Assembly: GCA_026416215.1 (NCBI GenBank)
Contig: JAOAFP010000078.1
Location: 1-6,919, forward strand
Reading direction: 5' to 3'
Source of the DNA: Negativicutes bacterium
GTDB lineage: Bacteria; Bacillota; Negativicutes; SKW292
DNA length: 6,919 nt
Shown here one piece after another: positions 1-6,500 of the stretch. The notes under the pieces are model-generated. The model was not told the origin of the DNA. It saw only the letters and a list, made by a program, of their open reading frames with translations, and made no database searches. Position 1 is the stretch's first letter, and every line of letters begins with the position of its first letter. The position numbers and the translations under genes were made by a program.

Positions 1-19
1 AGATGTGTATAAGAGACAG
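1..19 (+). other. Tn5 mosaic end / Nextera adapter remnant
   Basis: The first 19 bases, AGATGTGTATAAGAGACAG, are identical to the Tn5 mosaic end used in Nextera tagmentation libraries. They sit exactly at the window edge and break the pyrophosphatase reading frame: read in the downstream frame they contain a TAA at 10-12. The next bases (TT at 20-21) fit the last two bases of an Ile codon expected before the conserved PEDDPRNPAVIADN stretch. So genomic sequence begins at about base 20. A real Tn5 insertion end would look the same, but no IS50 sequence is present, and an untrimmed adapter is far more likely. Confidence 0.95.
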
Positions 20-1452
20 TTCCTGAGGATGATCCGCGCAATCCGGCAGTGATTGCAGATAACGTCGGCGACAATGTCGGCGATACAGCCGGAATGGGGG
101 CCGACCTGTTTGAATCGTACGGGGCGACGGCCATAGCCGCCATGCTGCTGGGCAATACCCTGTTCGGCATCAACGGGGTGCTGTTCCCGCTGATGATCGG
201 TGCGGCCGGGATTATCGCTGCCATACTCAGCAGTTTTCTCGTCCGGACTTCGGAGGGAGGCAATCCGCAGGCTGCTCTGAACCGGGGGCTGTGGGGGACG
301 AACATCATCACGGCAATTGCTGCTTATTTTCTTGCTGTGGCGATGTTTGGCGACGAGGCCGGGCCGGGAATATTCATAGCCATTGTCTGTGGGCTGGTGG
401 TCAACGTTTTGGTCGGGCTGATCACCGAATACTACACGTCAAATTCCTACCGGCCGACCAGGCGGATTGCCGAGGCTTCCCAGACCGGGGCGGCCACCAA
501 CATTATCGCCGGTGTGGCCAACGGGCTCAAGAGCACGGCCCTGCCGATGCTGGTGTTTGCCGCAGCCACCTGGATCGCCTATCAGGCGGCGGGTATTTAC
601 GGGATTGCCATGGCAGCCATGGGCATGCTGTGTACGGCTGGAATGGTGGTGGCGGTGGACTCGTTTGGCCCGGTGGCCGACAATGCCGGCGGGATTGCCG
701 AGATGGCTGAGCTGGGGGCCGACGTGCGCAAAAAGACTGACAAGCTCGATTCGGTCGGCAACACTACTGCCGCCATTGCCAAAGGATTTGCCATCGGCTC
801 CGCGGCACTGACCGCCCTGGCCCTTTTTTCCGCGTATTCGGAAGAAGTAGCGAAAAACCCCCGACTGAGCGGGCTGCTGCTTGATGGGCACCTGTCGGTC
901 AGCCTGACTGATACTACCGTATTGATTGGGATGTTTATCGGGGCAATGCTGCCGTTCCTAGTCTGCGCCCAGACTATGGAGGCAGTCGGCCGGGCGGCAT
1001 TTGAGATGATCGGAGAAGTACGCCGCCAGTTCCGAGAAATCCCCGGTCTGATGGAAGGGACTGGCCGGCCGGACTACGCCAGTTGTGTTGACATCAGCAC
1101 CCGGGCGGCCATTCGTGAGATGATCCGTCCCGGACTGTTTGCGGTCGGGGCGCCGATTCTGGTCGGATTCCTGCTCGGGGCCAAGGCGTTGGCCGGGTTT
1201 CTGGCTGGGGCAACAGCGGCCGGGGTATTGCTGGCCATATTTATGGCCAACGCCGGCGGGGCGTGGGATAATGCCAAAAAATTCATTGAGACCGGCCAGT
1301 TTGGCGGTAAGGGAACAACCACCCACGCCGCATCGGTCATCGGTGACACGGTGGGAGATCCTTTCAAGGACACGTCAGGGCCGGCAATGAATCCGCTGAT
1401 TAAGGTGGCCGGGACGATTTCGTTGATCATCGCACCGCTGTTGCTGTACTAG
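20..1452 (+). CDS. hppA: Membrane-bound ion-translocating pyrophosphatase, C-terminal part (5' truncated)
   Basis: This is an integral inner-membrane enzyme that hydrolyses pyrophosphate and uses the energy to pump Na+ and/or H+ outward. The frame is open from about base 20 (codons in phase from 22), and roughly 477 residues are present. The family is about 650-700 residues, so about 200 N-terminal residues are missing. The GTG at 49 is an internal Val codon, not the start. Visible signatures are the PPi/Mg site DNVGDNVGD (58-84), then ADLFESY, the VDSFGPVADNAGGIAEM block near 655-705, GNTTAAIAKGFAIGSA near 757-804, NAGGAWDNAKKFIE near 1249-1290, and the C-terminal GDTVGDPFKDTSGPAMNPLIK block, plus many hydrophobic helices. 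Ala codons at 769-771 and 778-780 occupy the positions that are Lys and Thr in K+-independent enzymes, so a K+-dependent enzyme is inferred. Glu at 112-114 (DLFESY) lies where Na+-pumping members carry their gate Glu. Na+ versus Na+/H+ specificity cannot be settled without the missing N-terminal half. The tpsB-like gene follows 62 bp downstream on the same strand. Confidence 0.96.
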
Positions 1453-1496
1453 TATGTCCGGGGCTTATGGCTGACGTTACAGAGATGGATCGTGAC

Positions 1497-1506
1497 AAGG
1501 GGAGGG
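1497..1506 (+). promoter_or_regulatory. Ribosome binding site that sets the tpsB-like start
   Basis: AAGGGGAGGG lies 8 bases before the GTG at 1515. The longer in-frame ATG at 1467 has no comparable site. Starting at 1515 also gives a compact signal peptide, whereas 1467 would add 16 charged residues in front of it. Confidence 0.7.
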
Positions 1507-1514
1507 TGAATTCC

Positions 1515-3257
1515 GTGAACGACAAAACCGGTGCGACTTGGGCAGGTTGGCTGCCTGGGCTGGTGCTGGCGCTGGGTCTGGCTTTGGTGCCGGCGACGGT
1601 GACGGCTGATATCGGGTCATTGCCTGCCGCTGGCAGGACGCAAACTGCTGTCGAGCAAAACATTCAGAACACCGGGGAGATTTTCAGCAAGCCTGACAAC
1701 CAGCCACAGCTGTCGGCTGAAGTGCCGGCTGCCCCCGCTGCCGGGGCAGGGGGTACCGCCAAAGTTCTGGTCGAGGATTTTGTCTTTACCGGCGACATCC
1801 TGTTCCCCGTGGATAGTCTGGCCCAGGTTCTGGCCGGATACAGGGGAAGACAGCTTTCAATGGACGATCTGAATCAGGCGGCGTATGCGGTCAGCCAGTA
1901 TTATGCCCAGCACGGCTACGTAATCACTCAGGCCTACCTGCCGCCCCAGGAGCTGACCGGCGGCAAGGTGACCATTGCTGTCGTGGTAGCCAGGTACGGT
2001 CAGATCACTGTTGACAACCAGGTCGGGCTGCCTGTCTGGCTGGTCGACCGGGAACTGAGCGGAATCAGGCCGGGCGAATATATCTACAAACCCGATCTCG
2101 ACCGGGCCATGCTGTTTATCAACGATTTGTCGGGAATTGACTGCAGGGGCGACCTGAAGGCCGGTAGTCAGGCCGGCACGTCTGATCTGATTTTGACCAT
2201 TGTTGCCAAGCCCAGATTGTTCAGCACCATGCTGTCCTTCGACAATTACGGCAATGTGTCCACCGGTCGCAATGAGGGAACACTGGGACTGAACTGGTAC
2301 AATCTGACCGGCCGGGGCGACGGTCTTAGTGTCAACTGGCTGACCACAAGTGACAGTCTGAACTCAGGAAGCCTGAGCTACGTAATGCCGTTCGGCGGGG
2401 TTCAGGGAGCCACCCTGGCCTTCAGTTACAGCACGGTTTACTATACCCTGGGCGAGCAGTTTTCCTCGCTCGACTACCTCGGCCAGTCAAACACCGCGGC
2501 GCTGACCTGGAATTTGCCGATTGAACGGAGCCGTGAGGGAAACCGGACCCTGAGCATAACCTACAACTTCAAGGACCTGACCAATAACATCCGTGCCTAC
2601 TCCCTGGTCAATCACTCCCACGTCAGCGAGGGTTACGTTACCTATTCGGGCAACTATTACGATCAGATCGGTCTTGGCGGCTACAATTCGTACTCTTTGA
2701 CGGCATCCTGGGGCACGCTCAACCTCAGCGGGTCCAGCGAGAGCATTGATCAGGTAACAGCTCAGACCGAAGGGGGGTATGGAATGCTGGTGGGTTCGTG
2801 GCAGCGCGACCAGGTGCTGAGCGACCGTTGGCAACTCCACATTAACCTGTCGGGGCAGTGGGCCAGCAAAAACCTTAACGGTAGTGAGGAGTTTGTTCTG
2901 ACCGGACCGTACGGGGTCAGGGCCTGGCCCCAGGGAGAGTACTCCGGCGACGAAGGCTGGCTGGGCAGCGCCGAGTTCAAGTACGTATTTCCTGCCGCCG
3001 GCAGCCTGCCCGGTCAGTTCAGCTGGGCGCTGTTCTACGACGCCGGGGGAGTGGTTATCAATAAAAATCCCTGGCCGCAGTTTACGTCGGACAACACGGT
3101 GACGTTGCAGGGCTGGGGTACGGGGTTGATCTGGCAGGATCCAGAAAACCAGTGGTACCTGAGGGCCGATGTGGCCTGGAAACTGTCCGGGCCGCCGTCT
3201 ACCTCGATGCCGGACGCCGGACAGATGTACTGGCTGAAGCTGGTGAAGATGATGTAG
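1515..3257 (+). CDS. TpsB/ShlB/FhaC-family outer-membrane transporter (two-partner secretion, BamA/Omp85 superfamily)
   Basis: This is an outer-membrane beta-barrel protein with periplasmic POTRA domains, whose family secretes large TpsA exoproteins such as haemagglutinins and haemolysins. With the GTG start at 1515 the precursor is 580 residues; an ATG at 1467 would give 596. Residues 1-31 form a signal peptide: a hydrophobic core at about 11-27, with probable cleavage after ATVTA. Residues 32-83 are a Gln/Pro/Ala-rich linker, perhaps including the plug helix. POTRA 1 is about 84-158 (DFVFTGDILF, then YYAQHGYVITQAYLPPQEL and GGKVTIAVV), POTRA 2 about 160-232, and the barrel 234-580. The barrel opens with FDNYGNVSTGRNEGTLGL and carries the loop-6 signature GVRAWPQGEYSGDEGW near 467-482, matching the conserved VRGY/VRAY-type loop. 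The C-terminus is YWLKLVKMM, without the usual final aromatic residue. No TpsA gene is visible nearby. The gene lies between hppA (62 bp) and the DUF3467 gene (64 bp). A related Omp85-type transporter with another substrate remains possible. Confidence 0.9.
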   Translation: MNDKTGATWAGWLPGLVLALGLALVPATVTADIGSLPAAGRTQTAVEQNIQNTGEIFSKPDNQPQLSAEVPAAPAAGAGGTAKVLVEDFVFTGDILFPVDSLAQVLAGYRGRQLSMDDLNQAAYAVSQYYAQHGYVITQAYLPPQELTGGKVTIAVVVARYGQITVDNQVGLPVWLVDRELSGIRPGEYIYKPDLDRAMLFINDLSGIDCRGDLKAGSQAGTSDLILTIVAKPRLFSTMLSFDNYGNVSTGRNEGTLGLNWYNLTGRGDGLSVNWLTTSDSLNSGSLSYVMPFGGVQGATLAFSYSTVYYTLGEQFSSLDYLGQSNTAALTWNLPIERSREGNRTLSITYNFKDLTNNIRAYSLVNHSHVSEGYVTYSGNYYDQIGLGGYNSYSLTASWGTLNLSGSSESIDQVTAQTEGGYGMLVGSWQRDQVLSDRWQLHINLSGQWASKNLNGSEEFVLTGPYGVRAWPQGEYSGDEGWLGSAEFKYVFPAAGSLPGQFSWALFYDAGGVVINKNPWPQFTSDNTVTLQGWGTGLIWQDPENQWYLRADVAWKLSGPPSTSMPDAGQMYWLKLVKMM

Positions 3258-3267
3258 TGTCTGACCT

Positions 3268-3282
3268 GGCTGGGTACCAGCC
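3268..3282 (+). repeat. Short inverted repeat after the tpsB-like gene
   Basis: GGCTGG-GTA-CCAGCC can form a six-pair stem with a three-base loop, 10 bases after the TpsB-like stop codon. A run of six T (3299-3304) lies 16 bases further on, too far for a normal intrinsic terminator. It could slow transcription or protect a 3' end, or it could be chance. Confidence 0.3.
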
Positions 3283-3321
3283 CGGCTTGTCGGTAAAATT
3301 TTTTCACAACAAGGAGGAACT

Positions 3322-3588
3322 ATGGCTATTCAGCAATCCCAGCCAACAATTTCCGTACCAAGTTTGTACGCCAATTTCGCGGCGGTCAACACCAGCGTGT
3401 TTGATTTCACGGTGCTGTTTGGCATGCGCCGGGGCGAGCAGGTCAGCCCGGTGTGCGAAGTGGCGATGAGCCCGCAGCACGCCAAGGCGTTTGCCCAGCT
3501 GCTGATGAGGCACGTCGAGGAGTACGAGGAAAAAATGGGGGAAATAAGGACTACGCTCGAAGAACTGAGACGTAATGATCTGCAGTGA
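3322..3588 (+). CDS. Small DUF3467 family protein
   Basis: An 88-residue soluble protein with no signal peptide or membrane segment. The start is firm: AAGGAGG at 3311-3317 lies four bases before the ATG. The layout fits the DUF3467 family as I know it: an N-terminal strand region with YANFAAVNTSVFDFTVLFG (residues about 16-34), a middle PVCEVAMSPQHAKAF segment (about 43-57), and a charged C-terminal helix with EEYEEKMGEI (about 66-75). The family has no established biochemical function, and I assign none. It follows the TpsB-like gene by 64 bp with its own strong ribosome binding site, and its stop codon TGA overlaps the A-rich start of the shared terminator. Co-transcription with the upstream genes is possible, but a functional link to outer-membrane secretion is not shown. 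Confidence 0.8.
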   Translation: MAIQQSQPTISVPSLYANFAAVNTSVFDFTVLFGMRRGEQVSPVCEVAMSPQHAKAFAQLLMRHVEEYEEKMGEIRTTLEELRRNDLQ

Positions 3589-3648
3589 AAAAAAGAAAAA
3601 AGCGGGCGGCCGGTCGCTGAAGTGACCGGCCGCCCGCTTTTACTGCAG
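3580..3648. terminator. Bidirectional intrinsic terminator between DUF3467 and pckA
   Basis: The arms at 3598-3617 and 3622-3641 pair over 20 positions (19 Watson-Crick pairs and one G-U when transcribed) around a TGAA loop at 3618-3621. The stem core AGCGGGCGGCCGGTC is very GC-rich. On the minus strand the hairpin is followed by a long T tract (A at 3588-3594 and 3596-3601 on the plus strand), making a strong terminator 9 bases after the pckA stop. On the plus strand only TTTT (3638-3641) follows, so rightward termination should be weaker. An outer inverted pair, CTGCAGT (3580-3586) and ACTGCAG (3642-3648), flanks the whole structure. Confidence 0.92.
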
Positions 3649-3650
3649 GG

Positions 3651-5234
3651 TCAGGGCTGCGGGCCGGCAGCGAACAGGTGTCCGGCGCTGTCGGCAAACC
3701 GTTTCCGGAAATTGTCGGTGAACATTACCGCCAGTTTTTTGGCCGTCTGGTAGTATTCGTCGCGATTGGGCCAGGAGCGGCTGGGGTAGAGAACATCGTC
3801 GGGGATCCCGGGGCAGGTCAGCGGGATTTCCAGGTTAAACACGCTGTGGGTGCGGTATGCGACGGTGTCCAGCCAGCCGTTGACGGCGGCGTTAACCATT
3901 GCCCGGCTGTACTTGATGCTGATTCGCCGGCCCGCACCGTAAGCTCCTCCCTGCCAGCCGGTGTTGAGGAGGAAGACGCGGACATTGTGCTGCCTGATCC
4001 GGTCTTCCAGCATTTTTGCGTAAACCACCGGAGGCAGCGGCAGGAACGGCTGGCCGAAGCAGGCAGAGAAAGTGGCCTGCGGCTCGGTGACACCCCGTTC
4101 GGTGCCGGCCAGCTTGCTGGTATAGCCTGACATGAAATAATACATGGCCTGTTCGGGTGTCAGGCGGGCAATGGGCGGAAGGACGCCGAAGGCGTCGGCA
4201 GTGAGAAAGATGATTGTGCGCGGTTGGCCGCCGGTGCCGGGATAGACGCAGTTGTCGATATAGGTGACCGGATAGCCGGCCCGGGTGTTTTCGGGGATCT
4301 CCTCGCTGTCAAAATTCAGGCTACGGGAGTGAGGGTCGATAACCACGTTTTCCAGTATGGCCCCAAAGCGGAGGGCGTTCCAGATCTGCGGCTCATTCTC
4401 CCGGCTGAGGCGTATGCATTTGGCGTAACAGCCTCCCTCAATGTTAAAAATCCCCCGGTCAGTCCAGCCGTGCTCATCGTCACCGATCAGGAACAGGTTG
4501 GGGTCGGCGGAGAGGGTGGTTTTGCCGGTGCCGGACAGGCCGAAGAACAAGGACGTTTCATTGCGGGCGTTTTTGTTGGCCGAACAATGCATGGGCAGTA
4601 CGCCCTGGCGGGGCAGGAGGTAGTTGCAGACGGTGAAGATCGACTTCTTCATTTCACCGGCGTAGTGGCTGCCGCCGATCAAAACCAGACGGCGGAGAAA
4701 ATCCAGGATGATAAAGGCTTCGGATTTCGTGCCGTCGACGGCGGGATCGGCCTGGAAACCGGGAGCGCACAGCACGGTGAACTGTGGTTGTTCTGGCGGT
4801 TGCCAGCCGGTGTCCTCCGGGCGGATGAACAACTGGTGGACGAAGATGTTTTGCCAGGCAAACTCGTTGATGATGCGGACCGGCAGCGAGTAACGGCGGT
4901 CGGCACCGGCGAACCCGTCGAAGACAAATAAATCACGGCCGGCCAGGTAGGCGAGAACTTTGTTGTACAGGCCGTCGAAAACCGCCGGGGCGACGGATTG
5001 ATTGTTCGACCACCAGATTTCATCGTGATACTGACTGTGATCGACGACAAACTTGTCGTTGGGTGAGCGGCCGGTGTACCTGCCGGTGGATACCCTCAGC
5101 GCCCCACTGTCGGTCAGCTGGCTGTTTTCACCGCGGGCCAGCGACATTTCCACCAGCCGGGCGACGGGGAGGTTACGGTAGATCTGGCGGCAGTGGCCGG
5201 CTGCCCTGAGGTCGGACAGAACATCGTACGGCAT
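3651..5234 (-). CDS. pckA: ATP-dependent phosphoenolpyruvate carboxykinase
   Basis: This cytosolic enzyme (EC 4.1.1.49) interconverts oxaloacetate + ATP with PEP + CO2 + ADP. It acts in gluconeogenesis, or in the reverse direction as an anaplerotic CO2-fixing step in some fermenters. At 527 residues it is a normal full length. I chose the ATG at 5234, not the upstream in-frame ATG at 5267, because TAAGGAGGAG sits just before it and MPYDVL is the natural N-terminus. Key residues by motif: substrate Arg56 in RYTGRSPNDK; Tyr191 and Lys197 in SHYAGEMKKSIF; His216 in MHCSAN; P-loop GLSGTGKTT at 232-240 with Lys238 and Thr239; metal-binding Asp252/Asp253 in GDDEHGW; Arg318 in NTRAGYP; and adenine-binding LLNTGWQGGAYGAGRRISIK near 422-441. 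All catalytic positions appear intact. The gene is monocistronic in appearance, with its own promoter and a strong terminator, and is convergent with the block to its left. Confidence 0.98.
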   Translation of the reverse strand: MPYDVLSDLRAAGHCRQIYRNLPVARLVEMSLARGENSQLTDSGALRVSTGRYTGRSPNDKFVVDHSQYHDEIWWSNNQSVAPAVFDGLYNKVLAYLAGRDLFVFDGFAGADRRYSLPVRIINEFAWQNIFVHQLFIRPEDTGWQPPEQPQFTVLCAPGFQADPAVDGTKSEAFIILDFLRRLVLIGGSHYAGEMKKSIFTVCNYLLPRQGVLPMHCSANKNARNETSLFFGLSGTGKTTLSADPNLFLIGDDEHGWTDRGIFNIEGGCYAKCIRLSRENEPQIWNALRFGAILENVVIDPHSRSLNFDSEEIPENTRAGYPVTYIDNCVYPGTGGQPRTIIFLTADAFGVLPPIARLTPEQAMYYFMSGYTSKLAGTERGVTEPQATFSACFGQPFLPLPPVVYAKMLEDRIRQHNVRVFLLNTGWQGGAYGAGRRISIKYSRAMVNAAVNGWLDTVAYRTHSVFNLEIPLTCPGIPDDVLYPSRSWPNRDEYYQTAKKLAVMFTDNFRKRFADSAGHLFAAGPQP

Positions 5235-5237
5235 GAT

Positions 5238-5247
5238 CTCCTCCTTA
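5238..5247 (-). promoter_or_regulatory. pckA ribosome binding site
   Basis: On the minus strand TAAGGAGGAG ends three bases before the ATG at 5234, with core AAGGAGG five bases away. It excludes the 11-residue longer start at 5267. That longer start would also lie at or slightly upstream of the predicted transcription start. Confidence 0.85.
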
Positions 5248-5275
5248 CGGGTATTTTTCAACTGCACCTGACAGG

Positions 5276-5304
5276 ATTATAGCAGAGGTTGAAGAATACA
5301 TAAA
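5276..5304 (-). promoter_or_regulatory. Putative pckA promoter (extended -10)
   Basis: The minus strand has TGCTATAAT: a perfect TATAAT -10 at 5276-5281 preceded by the TG of an extended -10 at 5283-5284. The -35 is weak: TTTATG at 5299-5304 with 17-base spacing. Transcription would start near 5269, giving a leader of about 35 bases. No clear cre or other operator could be recognised by eye. Confidence 0.6.
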
Positions 5305-5318
5305 GCCGGCGGCAAAAT
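5289..5318 (+). promoter_or_regulatory. Weak candidate promoter for the DUF362 gene
   Basis: TTGAAG (5289-5294) and CAAAAT (5313-5318), spaced by 18 bases, could serve as -35 and -10 for the rightward gene. This candidate overlaps the upstream side of the divergent pckA promoter. The match is modest, and a promoter must exist in this gap only if the DUF362 gene is the first gene of its unit. Confidence 0.3.
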
Positions 5319-5325
5319 ACGGAGA

Positions 5326-5348
5326 CCGGTGCCGCGGGACGGTACCGG
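5326..5348 (+). repeat. Inverted repeat in the leader of the DUF362 gene
   Basis: CCGGTGCC (5326-5333) pairs with GGTACCGG (5341-5348) over eight positions, one of them G-U, around a seven-base loop. It lies 22 bases before the start codon and ahead of the ribosome binding site. It could be an operator, an RNA leader hairpin or chance. No T run follows, so it is not a terminator. Confidence 0.4.
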
Positions 5349-5359
5349 CAATGAGGATA

Positions 5360-5368
5360 GGGAGAGGG
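5360..5368 (+). promoter_or_regulatory. Ribosome binding site of the DUF362 gene
   Basis: GGGAGAGGG precedes the GTG at 5371. It supports this start over an upstream in-frame GTG at 5329, which lies inside the inverted repeat and would add 14 mostly polar, charged residues unlike the family N-terminus. Confidence 0.6.
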
Positions 5369-5370
5369 AA

Positions 5371-6450
5371 GTGACTAAGGCAACAGTTTATTTTTGCCCG
5401 GTATACGACGGGATTGAACCGGCTGATCAGGCTCAGAAAATGGCCCATCTGATCGACAGGGCGGCAATGGCTGAATTGATCAATCCCAGCGAATACGTGG
5501 CAGTGAAAGTTCATGTCGGGGAGAAAAACAACACCACCCACGTCCGGCCGGAGGTGGTGCGGGAAGTGGTGAGGGCAGCCCAGGACAAAGGCGGCCAGGT
5601 TTTCCTGACCGAGACGGCCACACTATACAAGGGCGAACGGGACAACGCCGTACGGCACATTCTGCACGCCGTGCGGCAGGGGTTTACTGTTGAACGGGTG
5701 GGGGCCCCGTTTATCATGGCGGACGGGCTGAACGGCAGTTCCGAAATAGAGGTGCAAATCGACAGCGGACAACTGCACAGGCGGGTGAAAATCGCCCGGG
5801 AGGCGGCAGTGGCCGATGTTCTGATCGCAATTTCCCATCCCACCGGCCACATGCTGTCAGGGCTGGGAGCGACGATAAAGAATCTTGGCATGGGTTTGGC
5901 CAGCCGGCAGGGCAAGTTGCGGCAGCACGCCGCGCTCAAGCCGGAAATCAGGCAACAGTCGTGCCGGCGTTGTGGAAAATGTTCGGAATGGTGCCCGGCC
6001 CGGGCGATTGGACCGACGTCAGGCGGCGGTTTTCAAATTGACGGATCGCAATGCATCGGCTGTGGGGAATGTGTGGCTGTCTGCCGGTTTGACGCAGTGA
6101 AATACGACTGGGGAGCAGATGCGGCCTTTATGCAGCGCAGCATGGCCGAGCACGCCCTGGCGGTGGTGGCTGGTAAGGGCGGCAAATGCATGTTTTTCAA
6201 TGTAATGGTCAATATGACCAGGGACTGTGACTGTTTCGGTGTTGAACAAACCAAAATAATCGCCGACATCGGCATTCTGGCCAGTACCGATCCGGTGGCG
6301 GTTGACATGGCAGCCATCGATTTGACAGCCCGGGCCAATGGACGGTCGCTGGCTGCTCTGGCCTACGAACGACAGGACGCGATGATCCAGATCAACCATG
6401 CCGAGGCGATCGGCCTTGGCACAACCGACTACCGGCTGGTTACAGTCTGA
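5371..6450 (+). CDS. DUF362 / COG2768-type Fe-S protein with two 4Fe-4S motifs
   Basis: A 359-residue protein, predicted soluble and cytoplasmic. The DUF362 body has VAVKVHVGEKNNTTHVRPEV (residues about 43-62), a segment with ISHPTGHMLSGLGATIKNLGMG (154-175), and the closing RDCDCFG...DIGILASTDPVAVDMAAIDL block (285-318). Between them a bacterial-ferredoxin-like pair is inserted: Cys198, 201, 204 and 208 (CRRCGKCSEWCP) and Cys228, 231, 234 and 238 (CIGCGECVAVCR). Both match CxxCxxCxxxC and so should bind two 4Fe-4S clusters. Two further cysteines, 286 and 288, lie in the conserved CDC. The family is often annotated as an uncharacterised Fe-S centre or ferredoxin protein; electron transfer is likely but its partner is unknown. 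The GTG start at 5371 is preferred. The unknown gene downstream starts 50 bp later with no terminator between, suggesting co-transcription. Confidence 0.88.
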   Translation: MTKATVYFCPVYDGIEPADQAQKMAHLIDRAAMAELINPSEYVAVKVHVGEKNNTTHVRPEVVREVVRAAQDKGGQVFLTETATLYKGERDNAVRHILHAVRQGFTVERVGAPFIMADGLNGSSEIEVQIDSGQLHRRVKIAREAAVADVLIAISHPTGHMLSGLGATIKNLGMGLASRQGKLRQHAALKPEIRQQSCRRCGKCSEWCPARAIGPTSGGGFQIDGSQCIGCGECVAVCRFDAVKYDWGADAAFMQRSMAEHALAVVAGKGGKCMFFNVMVNMTRDCDCFGVEQTKIIADIGILASTDPVAVDMAAIDLTARANGRSLAALAYERQDAMIQINHAEAIGLGTTDYRLVTV

Positions 6451-6500
6451 GTGTTGCAACGGTGAGGACAATTCCGGACGCGAAATGCGGAGAATGAAAA

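Noticed and set aside
1..19. A genuine Tn5 transposon end
   Set aside because: Only the 19-base mosaic end is present, exactly at the window edge, with no IS50 sequence; a library adapter explains it better.
439..891. A 150-codon minus-strand frame inside hppA
   Set aside because: It is antisense to conserved pyrophosphatase motifs. Its His/Gly/Pro-rich composition is typical of out-of-frame translation.
3268..3304. An intrinsic terminator after the TpsB-like gene
   Set aside because: The stem has only six pairs and the T run starts 16 bases after it, which does not fit an intrinsic terminator.
3678..4130. A 150-codon plus-strand frame near the 3' end of pckA
   Set aside because: It is a shadow of pckA codon bias, with no motif of its own.
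4224..4931. A 235-codon open frame on the plus strand opposite pckA
   Set aside because: It lies entirely antisense to a complete, well-conserved pckA gene. Long antisense frames are common in GC-rich genes, and it shows no recognisable domain or ribosome binding site.
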